Source: Crotalaria pallida (lineage: Eukaryota; Streptophyta; Magnoliopsida; Fabales; Fabaceae). From it: 64,000 nucleotides of DNA. Shown piece after piece: positions 24,032 to 35,801 of the stretch (the stretch's first letter is position 1; every line of letters begins with the position of its first letter). The stretch spans positions 134,816,501 to 134,880,500 of the forward strand of contig CM075651.1 in the NCBI GenBank assembly GCA_037953625.1. The letters are read 5' to 3'. A model generated the notes under the pieces. It did not search any database. It was not told the DNA's origin and saw only the letters and a program-made list of their open reading frames with translations. The translations under genes and the position numbers were made by a program.

Positions 24032-25803
24032 GGGGTTTCTCCGGTGCCGTTGCAAAAGGGTGGGTTTGGGTGCCGCGAACCCTTAACCAATGAAAACACG
24101 CCATGTCATATAATTAGCCACGTCAGCACAGTTTCTATTAAAGCATCCAATTTTATCATATTGCATTTTAGTCCTTCACATTTTAGGTAACTTTTGATTA
24201 ATCTAACTAATTTAAATCAAATTAAATATTTCCTATTTTATTTAAAAAATTAAAATAAAAAAATTAGGATTTGATTTTGAAATAGTTTCTTTCAAAATTT
24301 ATCAGTTCATCAACGCTGCAAATTTCATCACGCCTGTTCATCACCTGATCACAGTACAAGCTTTATCACGGCTTCATGGTTCATCAACACTTCATAAAAA
24401 TTATTAAGTTGTCTCATCTATAAATCAGTAGGGTACAACACATTCATCATCCATCAAATTTTCGCTGCACACACCAAACACATCTCACTGTGATATCAAT
24501 TTTCACCGTTATTCTTGACGGCATCACAACCAAATTCATCATCGTCACCAATCTTTCTTCTCTTAGAAAATCACTTTACCTTATGTTTTCCCCTCTTTCT
24601 CAACTCTGATTATGTTTTCACCTCTTTTTTTAGTTTGTTATATCTGTAACAAAGATTAATTATTTCCCAACCACTTGTAAGCATATGCTTCGTTTTTTTC
24701 CCTTTTCTTGACTTTCTATCGTAAAAACAAAAACAAAGAATTATGCCAGTGATAAATGAAATGAGAATTGATTATTTATTTGCTGTTGTGATTATTTACT
24801 TAGTGTTAGTGATGGCCAAACAAAAATCAAATTTGTGAAATTTTTTAATAGAGACGCAATAAATCGCAACATCCACACAATTATACTCATGAATTTCAAT
24901 ATTTGTTTCTGGATTTTGGTAGTCTTGCTGTAAAATTTTATAATATTGGTAAAATTAGAATCATGTTATTGGTTGTTGAATTAGAGGAAATTGTTATGGT
25001 CTATTTGTTTAGAAATAAATAAAAACAAATTCAACAAAAAAGTGATTATTTAAAAAAGTGATTTTTTTAGATGCTATAATATTTAGATTCTATACAAACA
25101 ATAGAAAAAAAATCATTTTTTCGCAGCTTCCTATTTTTTCACAAAACAGCCATAATGCAATTAAATTTTGCAGTGTATTAAATTGCTGTCTTTCTGATGT
25201 GCATATGGTCGAGTTTGATAAGAATGCTTCAAATGCTCATTCTGATAAGGATTACGAGCATGACTTTACATTTCAGCGCCATTGTGAAAAAAATTTATGA
25301 ATTCAATTCAAATAACAGCGTTCAGATCTCCAAAAAAAATAACTATGTAAAGATAAACATTAAATTTGAATCAAGATTTTGAATTTTATAAATTTAAATC
25401 TCTTTAAGATGTTTAATTGATAGTTGATAAACAATAGTAATGAATGAAAGATAAATATAAAAACATAATCAACAGCGTAAAGATCTCTAAAAAAATAACA
25501 GTGTAAAGATAAACATTATAAAATAATTGATAGATTATGAAAAAAAATATTTCAAAATCAAATCCTAATTTTTTTTTATTCTAATTTTTTTAAATAAAAT
25601 AGGAAATATTTAATTTGATTTAAATTGATTAGAATAATCAAAAGTTACTTAAAATGTGAAGGACTAAAATGCGATATGATAAAATTGGATGCTTTATTAG
25701 AAATTATGCTGACGTGACTAATTAAATAAGGTGACGTACTTTCATTGGCTAAGATTTCGACGACACTGAAACCACCGTTTTACGACGGCACCGAAGAAAC
25801 CCC
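24032..25803. mobile_element. Long-TIR (MULE-like foldback) element
   Basis: The left arm (about 24032-24300) begins GGGGTTTCTCCGGTGCCG. The right arm (about 25545-25803) ends CGGCACCGAAGAAACCCC. The arms pair for roughly 270 bp, through CACGTCAGCA / TGCTGACGTG and the AT-rich inner part. The interior is AT-rich, with no transposase seen. The arm length is typical of Mutator-like elements, but I found no exact 8-11 bp target duplication, so the class is inferred. Confidence 0.75.
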
Positions 25804-26208
25804 TTTTTTAAATTGTTTTTTTAAACTCGGACGTTTAGAGTCGGGGATATTAAAACCTCTTTTTTTAAAGTCGTCCAATCTTAATCCTGACAAGCTAAGT
25901 CCTCTACGGGAATAGGTTGCGAACGAATTTAAATCCTCCAATCCAGTTTTTATGTGATTATTTCTAACCCATTTTTTTAAACCATTGCATCACTTGAAAT
26001 TCCATTTAAACCATAAAAAATATCCAACGGTAAAGATTTATGAGTCAGATGATTTAAATTTGTCCCAAACCTTCACTTGAATAAGTTGAGTTAGCAATTT
26101 GTGTTACCTGATCATGTTTAAGATAACTCAATTCGAATTCGAGTTATCACCGTGTCGTGCCAAACCGCCTTCAAAAATATTCTCTAGATCAGCATCATGC
26201 AGTGTGCT
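25804..26208. other. Intergenic, nothing recognised
   Basis: AT-rich spacer right of the long-TIR element. No coding sequence or element ends recognised. Confidence 0.5.
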
Positions 26209-26297
26209 TGTAGGCTAGCCTGATAACCATTTAAAAAAAAAAATATTGTAACTGTAGGCTAGCCTGATAACCATTTAAAAAAAAAAAAAATTGTAAC
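26209..26297. repeat. 44-bp direct tandem duplication
   Basis: The unit starting TGTAGGCTAGCCTGATAACC and including an A run and TTGTAAC is present twice, at 26209-26252 and 26253-26297. The only difference is the A-run length and one base. Confidence 0.85.
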
Positions 26298-26429
26298 TGC
26301 CATATATGCATGAACAACATGAATATGAGTAGTCATTTAAATTTCATGGCTAAATTCAAATCTTACTATTCACATGTCTTGCTTAAAATTAGTGGCTAAA
26401 AAAACTTCATGTGAGCACTTTGGGCTGTG

Positions 26430-27281
26430 TTGCATGAGTACGAGTACGGGGTACGACATTTTTAAAAAAATTAGGATACGAGTACGTTTTTATATATATT
26501 TAATTTATAAATATAATTATATATAAATTTAAAAAATAGAAAATTGCAAAAATAAAAATACAATTAACAAATTGAAATTAATAGAATTAATAATTTCCTA
26601 TGTCACAACCTATAATGTTTGCACTATGTAACAATTAATAAGAAAATCAAAAACATCCAAAAATAACACAAAATAAGAGGAAAAGAAAGCGGTGCATAAT
26701 AGCAAAAAAAAGTAATTGCATTCTTAAACTAGTTTAAACACTTGTTGTGCAAAAAAAAAAAATCAAAACAAAATATGAGCATGCATCAAACCACTTCTCA
26801 TTGCGGTTTTAAATCAAGATGGTATTCATTACTCCATCATAACAAAGAAGAAGAAAACAAAGAAATATTTATAAAACATGAAAACAGAGACAGTTTAGAG
26901 GGAGACACAAAACTAATGAAGAAAGGAAGCATAATGAGGGGTACCGCGAGATGTGAAGGGGGTCAAGCACAACGAGCGGTGGAGGGAGTTAAGCATATAG
27001 TGAGGGACGGAGGGGATCAAGTCAGCGAGATGAGAAAAAAAAATTGAGACTTGAGAGTGTTTTTTCGGATTAAAATGAAAGAGGGTGAGAAGATAATTGA
27101 AAAATATTGAATAAAGATGGTTTTCCCTTATCCTTGTGAAAAAAAAAACACATCCTTTGCAAAAAAAAATTATGTTCAATCGTACACATAGTGGGTATGT
27201 CCGGTGGGTACGTACTCATTCAAGTATCCAGACGTACTTATTCAAGTACCCAAATTTTTTTTATTTTTTTTGGTTTGGGTA
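26430..27281. other. Low-complexity spacer with GTAC-rich words
   Basis: No gene family was recognised. GAGTACGAGTACGG near 26438 and GGGTACGTACTC near 27207 resemble each other, and similar GTAC words reappear after the hAT element (28220-28290). This may be an older element into which the hAT inserted. Confidence 0.35.
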
Positions 27282-27289
27282 CGCACCCG

Positions 27290-28211
27290 TAGGGATGGCA
27301 ACGGGGCGGTGAATAGGCGGGGAGTACTTTCTCATTCCTCATTCTCGGATTTCATTTTCTCCCCATCCCCATCCCCAAACCACATCCTGGGGAGAGATGG
27401 TTCATCATCCCCTTTCCCCACCACCCCACGGGGAACCTAAACATATGCGAAATATTTAAAAAGTTTCATAGCTTTTATTTGATCCGATACAAAATTAACC
27501 ATGCTGAATAGAATTTTTAAACCTGTATACTGTAGAAAAAATAATCATTAAAATTCAGAAAATTCAATAAAAAAATATGATAAAACTAAACAAATGTATT
27601 AAATGATAGCTTTGTCATTCACATACACAAAACATTTAAGGAATCCAAAAGTGTCATCAAAATTGAGATTAAAACAAAATTACAAACTGAAATAATATTT
27701 CAATAAAAAAACTTTAAATTCGTAGTTGATTTTTGCTTTCAACAATGTGGCTTAGATTTTCATTAGACAGATTGTTGCTTTAAATTCGTAGAACTGTAGT
27801 CTGTAAAACAGTAGAAGAGAGAAGAAGAGAGTGGAGAAAGCATAGAACAAAGAAGAAGGAGAAGAAGTAGGATAATATATAAGACATCTAATTTGTGAAT
27901 TTCTAATTTTCTATTCTAACTTTTTAATTCAACAGTCTAATGTATTTTTTTAAATTATTATTATTATTATTATTATAGATTTGAAATTACAAAAACACCT
28001 AATATTAAATCTATATACAAATAAATTTATAAAGGCATATGTATAAATGTTCGGGGATGGGGGAACAAATCCCATTCCCCGCCCCGAAATTATCCCGGGG
28101 AGAATTTCTCCCTCATCCTCGTTCCCACAGAAAAAAATCTCCGCTCGTGGGACCCCAAACGGGGCAGTCCCCGCGGGGATCCCCGTTCGCGGTATAAAAT
28201 TGCCATCCCTA
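27290..28211. mobile_element. hAT-type non-autonomous element
   Basis: Terminal inverted repeats are TAGGGATGGCAA at 27290-27301 and TTGCCATCCCTA at 28200-28211. A perfect 8-bp target duplication CGCACCCG lies at 27282-27289 and 28212-28219, the hAT hallmark. The 922-bp body has CCCC/GGGG-rich subterminal zones (about 27300-27440 and 28050-28195) around an AT-rich core. No transposase is encoded. Confidence 0.9.
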
Positions 28212-28219
28212 CGCACCCG

Positions 28220-29447
28220 GTACGTACCCAAAAATACCCAAGACGTACCCCACATATACAACAACTAGACAGGAGTACTCATACTTCAAATACTTTGGGT
28301 CTATTACGCATGCCTACTTCGACTTAGTAACCCTTTTTTCTTTATCAGGTTAAGCAGTGCCTTAATGGCTTTTTTTTTTGGTCCAGTTTCAACGGTGCAT
28401 AGTTCAAAATAAAATAAAACGAGCTTGGTCAGGCAAGCACAAATTTGAACTGGTTGCATATATACTTCTGTAAATTACGCTAAAAAAAATTATGGATATA
28501 ATTTGGACTCCAAATTTATTATTTACACGATTATATTGGGTTTTTGTGCCTGCTCCATGAATCCCATTATATTATTTACACGATTATATTGCAAAGCTTA
28601 CGAAAATCCCATTAATGATTCGAACCAAAATTGTTAAGTTTGCCAAATAATGTATTTATTTAAGATAGTGGTCAAAATTCATAGTTTGCCAAATAATTTA
28701 TTTAATTAATATAGAGGTCAATCCTCAGTGGGAATTTAATTTTTTCACTGTTATTTAATTATGGACTTTATTAAACATGTTTAGTTAAGACAAGGATTAT
28801 TTGAAAGTCAAACAATTTTAATGATTCATGGGTCAAAATATAGTTTAACAATAATAATATATATAAAAAATATTAATGTATGTGTGTTCTATGATACATA
28901 TTTAAAAAAATAAAAATTAAATTTACATGGAAAAATATTGCTTAATATATTGGATGTGATGTTTTTAGTTTACTTATAAAATTTATTTACTATATTAGAT
29001 AAACAAATAAACAAATTACATTAAAAAGGGAATGGAAATTAACCTCATATTATCTTACACCACCTAATACCCTTCACAAAACAATTTTTTTTTATCTAAT
29101 ACAGATCTCCAAAAAAACCAAGTTTTTACCATTACGTCAACACAATAACAAAATTTTATTTGATGGGAAGGACGACCGAAAAATAGCTCACAATGTGTCT
29201 CACATCTTTACCAACTTAGCTATCTTTTATTTAAATATAATATTTAATTATCACTCGTTATAAAGGAATAATAAAGTAATTTGGGACATTTTTTCCTTTT
29301 TTTTTTCATTAGTCAATAATATTTGATAAGGAGCTAACATTTTCGATGTTATGATTGACTCTTCAAACAAGTATCGTTTTTAGGAATCGAACCTTTAATA
29401 TTTTATCATATATGATACTTATGGTCCACCCATATTCCTCAAAGTTC
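28220..29447. other. Intergenic, nothing recognised
   Basis: AT-rich spacer. The word TTATTTACACGATTATATTG occurs twice (28520 and 28570 area), a small local duplication. No gene seen. Confidence 0.5.
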
Positions 29448-29457
29448 ATTTCCTACA

Positions 29458-29823
29458 ATTTTTTTTTATCAGCAAAGAAAATTTATTAATAACAAAAAGA
29501 GTATAAGAAATACTAAAAAGCAGACAATACAAAGTATACATCAAATACCCCTGCAAAACAACACCGTCATAGCATACAATCATATGAAATTCATGAACAA
29601 AATAAACTACCCCAGCAAGCTAATAATTTCTTATGCTGCTATGATCTCTCCAACAATGCCAAGCAATTCTCATGATTTAAACACCAATCCCCATATGAGT
29701 AACAATTGTCATGTATATCCTCTTTGATAATAAGCCAAAATTTAATACTTATATTCTCGACAATTCCTTCAACATTCAAATGTTCTCCTTCAAAAATAAT
29801 TTTATTTCTGTTAATCCATTCAA
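29458..29823 (-). pseudogene. 5'-truncated LINE (non-LTR retrotransposon) tail
   Basis: Minus-strand translation from about 29823 down to a stop at 29639-29641 gives a LINE ORF2 C-terminus (words RNKIIFEGEHLNVE, KFWLIIKEDIHDN). A 3' tail follows and ends in a poly(A), seen on plus as a T run at 29459-29467. The fragment is bounded by the 10-bp direct repeat ATTTCCTACA at 29448-29457 and 29824-29833. Only the last 60 or so codons remain, so it is a dead-on-arrival 5'-truncated insertion. Confidence 0.8.
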
Positions 29824-30117
29824 ATTTCCTACATTTCTAAAAATAATAGATGACTAAAAGCCATTAATAACATTTTAAACAATTTTTAATTAGTCTTCTT
29901 TATTTTATGTTTTTAAAAAAAAAAAGGAAATCCACTTTCCTTATTCCGGTTGTCAACTTCTCCTATTATTGAACAGATTTTGGTATACAACAACATGTAA
30001 TAAACGCAATGACATGAAGTCATTAATTCAGTATTGAATCTTGAAGAAAAGGAAAATGAAATCATCAACATAAAGGATTCATGTGTACCTTTAAAGGAGT
30101 ACCCTCAAGATTTGTGC

Positions 30118-30127
30118 TATAAATACA
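30118..30127 (+). promoter_or_regulatory. TATA box of the first RRT-like gene
   Basis: CTATAAATAC lies about 285 bp upstream of the ATG at 30412, followed by a CT-rich stretch typical of plant 5' UTRs. A start site about 30 bp downstream is inferred. Confidence 0.55.
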
Positions 30128-30411
30128 CTCACCCCTTCTATTGCTTTCCATTGCTCTGCCTTGTCTTCCTCCAACTCTTCAATACTACCCATAGCTCTTT
30201 CTTTCCCTCAGAAACCTTTCTTTTCATTTCTTCATTTTATTCATTTCACTATTGTTGCTTCATATCCATTTTTGTTACCTTTTAGCCACTTACATTATAA
30301 TCAACCAATCATACAAGTCACAACAAAATATCTTTTTTTTTTCAAAAGAATTTTCATTCTTATTTTAGTATTGTGGTAATACACACAATATAAAGAGAAA
30401 AACAATCCAAA

Positions 30412-33400
30412 ATGCTAAACAGAAAGGTTATTTTTGAGGATCCAGAGTTAGAGGAGGACATAAAGGAGAAACCATATGGTAAGATGAAATATGTGGCAGT
30501 GATCAAATCTGAAATTCTCAAGAATATGATCTCTGGAGGGGTGAAGGCTGAGAAATTGAAAGGCATGTTACATGATGGTATTAAGGGTGACAAAATTAGG
30601 CTCTTCATGATTGCTAGGAAGAAATCATCATGGTTGAAGGTTTGGGCACTTAGACTTGCATATGTGGTGCTGCTTTGGACCATTGCAATGCAGTTCAAAG
30701 GATTTGGTGACATGGTAACTCCCAAGTTGTTCAGCACTCACTCTGCCTTCTCCCTTCCACCTGAGAGTACGTATATTTCTGGCAATTTTACATATTCATG
30801 ACATGAGCTATATTTAGAGTAATAAAATATACACTACTAGAATAAAGTTGCTAACTAAGATGCCTTTTTTCTTTAAAAAAAAATAATATATTGCTTAATT
30901 TGTTTCACTACTATGTCTTCAAGTTTGCTAGCTATTTTAGTCACCATATAATATTTTTTTTTAGAAGATTGCTTCTCATAATTCGAAGTCACAAGTTCAA
31001 ATTATGTGCTTTCTCCACTTTTGAGATTATGGCAACATAAAATTACCATCTCAATATCGCACAAAGTGGGAGGGTCTTGCTGCACTATAATGATTTTTTT
31101 TAATGATGTGAAGGAAGTTATTACAGGGTTTTCTCTTTTGTAAAAGAATAAATTCTTCTGCCGTCATTATCAAATGGTAACTAGAAACATATTTTTTGGG
31201 TTATGCTTGTAAGGGTTATGAGAATATTGTTTTAACAATTTTATTAGAAATAGGTTAGTATTACAAATCAAGTTTAGCACTTTTTAATATATTAAACGTA
31301 TTATCTTTTAAAATCAACAAAATCAAAATGTTTTTTCTTATTTAAATAATATCTTTAACACACTAGTTAGTGAGTATTTTTTTTATTTTTTTATAATGAT
31401 AATTAGAATCATATGACTTTAAAAAAAAAAATAGAATCATATGATATAACAGCATGGACGGACAGGAAAGTGTAGAGGAAGGGTCAAATTTTTTTTTTTA
31501 TAACTTAATAAATAAAATTAAAAGTATAAAATATTAAAATAATAATACGCCATCCTTTGTGAAAATAATTTTTTTAGGAAAAAATTGTTTGTTAATATAA
31601 GTTTTTTTAAAATCAATACAATATTAATTATTATTTTTACCATTCTACCCATGTTTAAGAATGTGCACCTAGTTCTTGATAGAGAGAAGTCGAGTGAACA
31701 ATTAATTATAAAAAGAGGGCAAAATAGGCAAAGTATACACAAATTTAAATCAAATAAACATATTAATTAAATTTTTTTAATCAGTGTCTTATAACCTTAA
31801 AAGATTAAAATATTGCATATAGATAGGCAGGAAGTATTAATTAACCTTTATTTATGATGAAAATGAATTGCACTTATTGGTAATATTCAAATCATTTTTT
31901 AGTGCTTTGACTTTGAAAAGTTAGTGAAAAGGATAGAGTAAAATGAGATGACAAAAAAATTATGTATTTATTGTCTAAATATTAGAAACAAAGGAGACCC
32001 GAGGAAAGTTTATTGAAACTAAAATCAATATATGGAAAGAAGATTCTTCCGGTCAAATTATTTATTTTAACTATATTATGAAAAGAAAATTAATTAGGAA
32101 GGGAGAGATCGAAAGAAAATTGACTATATTAAGATTATTCCCTTTTGTTTTTTTTCTTTTAAATTGAAAAACTTGAATGTGTAGTAAATAATCGTAAAGA
32201 ATAAAATGATGGGAGTACTAATTTTCCTCTCAATCATATGCATAGCCCATAAACCCAACAAAATTTTCGTTTCCCTATCTGCGGTGGCCCAGGAATGAAT
32301 GAGAATATGAGATCACGATTTTTGTTTTAAAATATGTAATGACTGAAAATCAATAACATTAATAGCTGTCCTGTCCTTGAAATTGCACATAATTACCCAA
32401 AATACACTTTCTCTACCATACAGTATTTTTCTTTACCTGATTTTAATATGCACACATAAATATTTTTCTAAATCAGCTGGTAAAGAAAAATAAAATCATG
32501 TGCCTGAATGTCATCTTAGAATTCCCAAAAAGGAATGGAAAATTGAAATATCTTCTACACTATGTTTCCATGCAGGGATTTATGACAATAATGGGTATCT
32601 AATGGTTTCTTCCAATGGAGGATTGAATCAAATGAGGGCTGGGGTAAGCTTTTATCTTAGCATGATTGTTGACATTAATTCATATATTTCTTGCATGTGC
32701 TCTTTTTCTAAGTTTGATTGGTGTGCTGCAGATATGTGACATGGTTACAATCGCTAGATATTTGAATGTCACACTAATAGTTCCAGAACTCGATAATACC
32801 TCCTTTTGGAATGACCGTAGGTAAGTGGAACCGATTAAGTTTTTTCTTTTAATTTTCTTGCTCTACCATTGGAATGGAGCCATGGAGGTGATGTATGTAA
32901 GTATGTAGTATTTTTAAAAGGAGATTATCGAATAAAAGACAAAAATACTTTATTTTCAATTTTTTTTTAAAAAAAATAATACTATATTGTTGTGCATTGA
33001 GCTCAATTTTTTAAAATGAAATAAATTTTTGGTCTCTGCTTTCCAAAAAAATATAAGAATTTCTGACTTTTAGTTTTTATTTAAATTTTATTCATTTATG
33101 GTCCATCATTATTATGCTATTAACAGGGTGATGTTGCTGTCCCTCGTGGAAAACTAAGAGTGCATTATTTTATTTGTTTTTATATTTTTTTTATTTTTAT
33201 ATTATAAAAACAAATAAAATTTAAACAAGGACCATATCAAATAATCTCATATTTACAAGAGTGGAAAATATATTTAAGGCTAAATTTTTTAAGTATGCAT
33301 ACAAGAATGACTACTTATTCAACATGCTAGCGGCGCTAGGTAGCAATTTGGTTATACATCAAAGAGCAAAACAACCATGTTTTAACCAACGAGACTTGGT

Positions 33401-35511
33401 TAATTTGGTGTAAGGTTCCAACTGAAATCTTGGGAATGAGACACGGGTGCTAGTAGCCTCGGGTTCGATTCCCACTAAAAACATCTTGCTGGGAGAGCCA
33501 ACCACGCAGCTCGCTCCGGATTAGTCTCAAGGGCTCCCCGGTATTAAAAGTGCTCTTGGGATACCGGGCTCCCTGGTATTAAGGGTGCTCTTGGAGATAC
33601 CGGTGGTTCCGTAAGGAATACGGACAAAAAAACAACCATGTTTTATTTTATATATACATGCTACAACTAATTTTCACAATTTTCTTTTTAGATAAAAAAT
33701 GTTGCATCCTATAATTTCTTTTTTATTATTTCCCACCTTCTTCACTCAAAAAATTAACTTGTAGAAGTTGGTCGCTAAATATAGTTATCCATAAAACAAC
33801 CCATTAAAAATTATGTGATATTGTCATGGCAGCCAATTCGAAGATATATTCGATGTGGATTATTTCATTGCATCTTTGAGAGATGAGGTTCGGATACTGA
33901 AAGAACTGCCTCCCCAACAGAAGAAGAAGGTGGAATCAGAGTCCCTCTATTCCATGCCTCCAATTAGTTGGTCTAATATGACATATTACTATAATGTGGT
34001 ATGTAACCTTAATTAGCCTCATGCATAAAGCTACAAATATTATTATACATATATTGTAGTATTGTCAAATTATATAAAAATTTAACTTCAACTTTCCTTT
34101 TAAAAAAAACAACACAGATTCTTCAACGTATAAAAACATATGAGGTGGTACACTTCACTAAATCGGATGCAAGGCTTGCAAACAATGGGCTCCCTGATGA
34201 AGTTCAGAAACTTAGGTGCAAAGTGAATTACCATGGCTTGAGATTCACTCCCGCAATTGAACAATTGGCCAAGAAGATTGTTAGCATCCTTAAGGAGAGA
34301 GGGTCTTTCTTATCACTTCATCTTAGATATGAAATGGACATGATAGCTTTCTCTGGCTGCAATGAAGGTTGCAATGAAGAAGAGATTGATGAATTAACAA
34401 AAATGAGGTACAAACATCACTATTCATTCTAAGACATAGGAAGCATAAATTATACTTTATAATTTTTGGTATTTTGAATTGGTCTTAAATTGCGGTCCGC
34501 AACTATAATTTTGGACACAATATTGCGGTTTTGAGATTCTCCACAATCATATCGAAATCACAATTGTGACTACATCGCTATTACACTATGCACACATTGA
34601 TTGAACCATTTACATTACACTATGACATGTATTTCTACACAAGCAAAGTGGTTTTAATTTTTAAACCATATTTCATATTAGTACTCTTGAAAATTGTATG
34701 TGTAGATATGCTTATCCATGGTGGAAAGAGAAGGAGATAGACTCTGAGAAGAAAAGGGTAGCCGGTTTGTGCCCTCTGACTCCTGAGGAAATTGCTCTAA
34801 CAATGCGTGCATTGGACATTGATCGTAATATTCAAGTTTATATTGCTGCTGGGGATATATACAAATCTGAGAAAAGAATGGCAACTCTCAAAGAAGCCTT
34901 CCCAAATTTGGTTAGTAAACAAATTAAAACAATTGATTAAACTTCAATTAACAATTTCTGCAATTGGTGAACAAAATTATCAATGAATTTTTATTATGTG
35001 AATTACTACTTCATCAATAGGTTAAGAAGGAGACACTGTTGGAACCCTCAGAACTCGAACCTTTCCGGAATCACTCAAACCAAATGGCAGCATTGGATTA
35101 TTATGTGTCAATAGCAAGTGAAATATTTATTCCATCATACAGAGGACACATGGCAAAATTGGTTGAAGGACACAGAAGGTGCATAAATTATTTTGTGGAT
35201 TTGCTAGAAACTAAGAATGTGAATAAATGGTGTAATATGTTTTTTGACCATACATTAATTTTATGCTTAATTTCAGGTACTTGGGATTCAAGAAGACAAT
35301 TCTTTTAGACAGAAAGTTTCTTGTTCAAGTCATAGATCAATACAATAATGGGACAATAAGTTGGAACGAGTTCTCTACTTTAGTGAAGGCAGCTCATGCT
35401 GACCGTATAGGGAACCCAATTACAAGATCAGTAGTGCCTGGGAAACCCAAGGAAGAGGACTATTTCTACACAAATCCTCAAGAGTGTTTGCCAATGGTTG
35501 ATGGACCATAA
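30412..35511 (+). CDS. GT106/O-fucosyltransferase-like, RRT-type glycosyltransferase (copy A), with exon 7 frameshift
   Basis: Exons: 30412-30766, 32576-32643, 32732-32820, 33833-33998, 34118-34407, 34706-34910, 35022-35178 and 35277-35511. It is a type II membrane protein: cytosolic N-terminus, one membrane segment at about residues 77-95, then a luminal catalytic domain with NGYLMVSSNGGLNQMR, VTLIVPELDNTSFW, HLRYEMDMIAFSGC, YAYPWWK, GLCPLTPEE and VEGHRR. The family (GT106) includes Golgi rhamnogalacturonan I rhamnosyltransferases, which add rhamnose to the pectin backbone; activity is inferred. Exon 7 is 157 bases against 158 in copy B: one T is missing at about 35040 (CTGTGGAAC). The frame therefore shifts and hits TAG at 35112-35114, leaving about 421 of the expected 521 residues. 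No alternative splice site that I could see restores frame. It is a recent pseudogene, a truncated gene, or a sequencing error. It is the paralogue of 46601-49578. Confidence 0.88.
33384..33629 (+). mobile_element. tRNA-derived SINE, family 2, in intron 3 of copy A
   Basis: Box-A-like TTGGTTAATTTGG near 33395 and a good box B GGTTCGATTCC near 33462 are followed by a non-tRNA body with a repeated GGTATTAA(R)GTGCTCTTGG unit. The 3' end is GGAATACGGAC. A 16-bp direct repeat AAACAACCATGTTTTA flanks it at 33368-33383 and 33630-33645. It is about 246 bp. Confidence 0.85.
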
Positions 35512-35801
35512 GGTTACCCCAACTGCAAGGCAAAGGATTTGTGCTCTCTCATGATGGAATTGAACAAGGGTGGGAAAGATTAAGTTCACATATGGATTAA
35601 AAACTTAGATTAAATATCACGTAGGTTTTCATTTTCAATCAAGCTCTTTTTTTATTTTTTTTATGTGTACTTTGAATTACAGCCTTGCAGATGCACAGGG
35701 AATGTGAAATTGTTTTTTGTTTGGTTACAGAAATTGGTTGAATAATATGTAAAGTGGTATATATGTAACAAAATTTGATAATTCTAGAATAATAATGTTT
35801 T

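Noticed and set aside
30950..31100. Possible third SINE type (CACAAGTTCAAATTATG resembles a box B)
   Set aside because: No convincing box A, tail or flanking duplication was found.
34911..35021. Alternative splice sites that could rescue the RRT copy A frameshift
   Set aside because: The next donor (GTAAAC at 34915) leads at once to a stop, and downstream AGs shift by multiples of three only.
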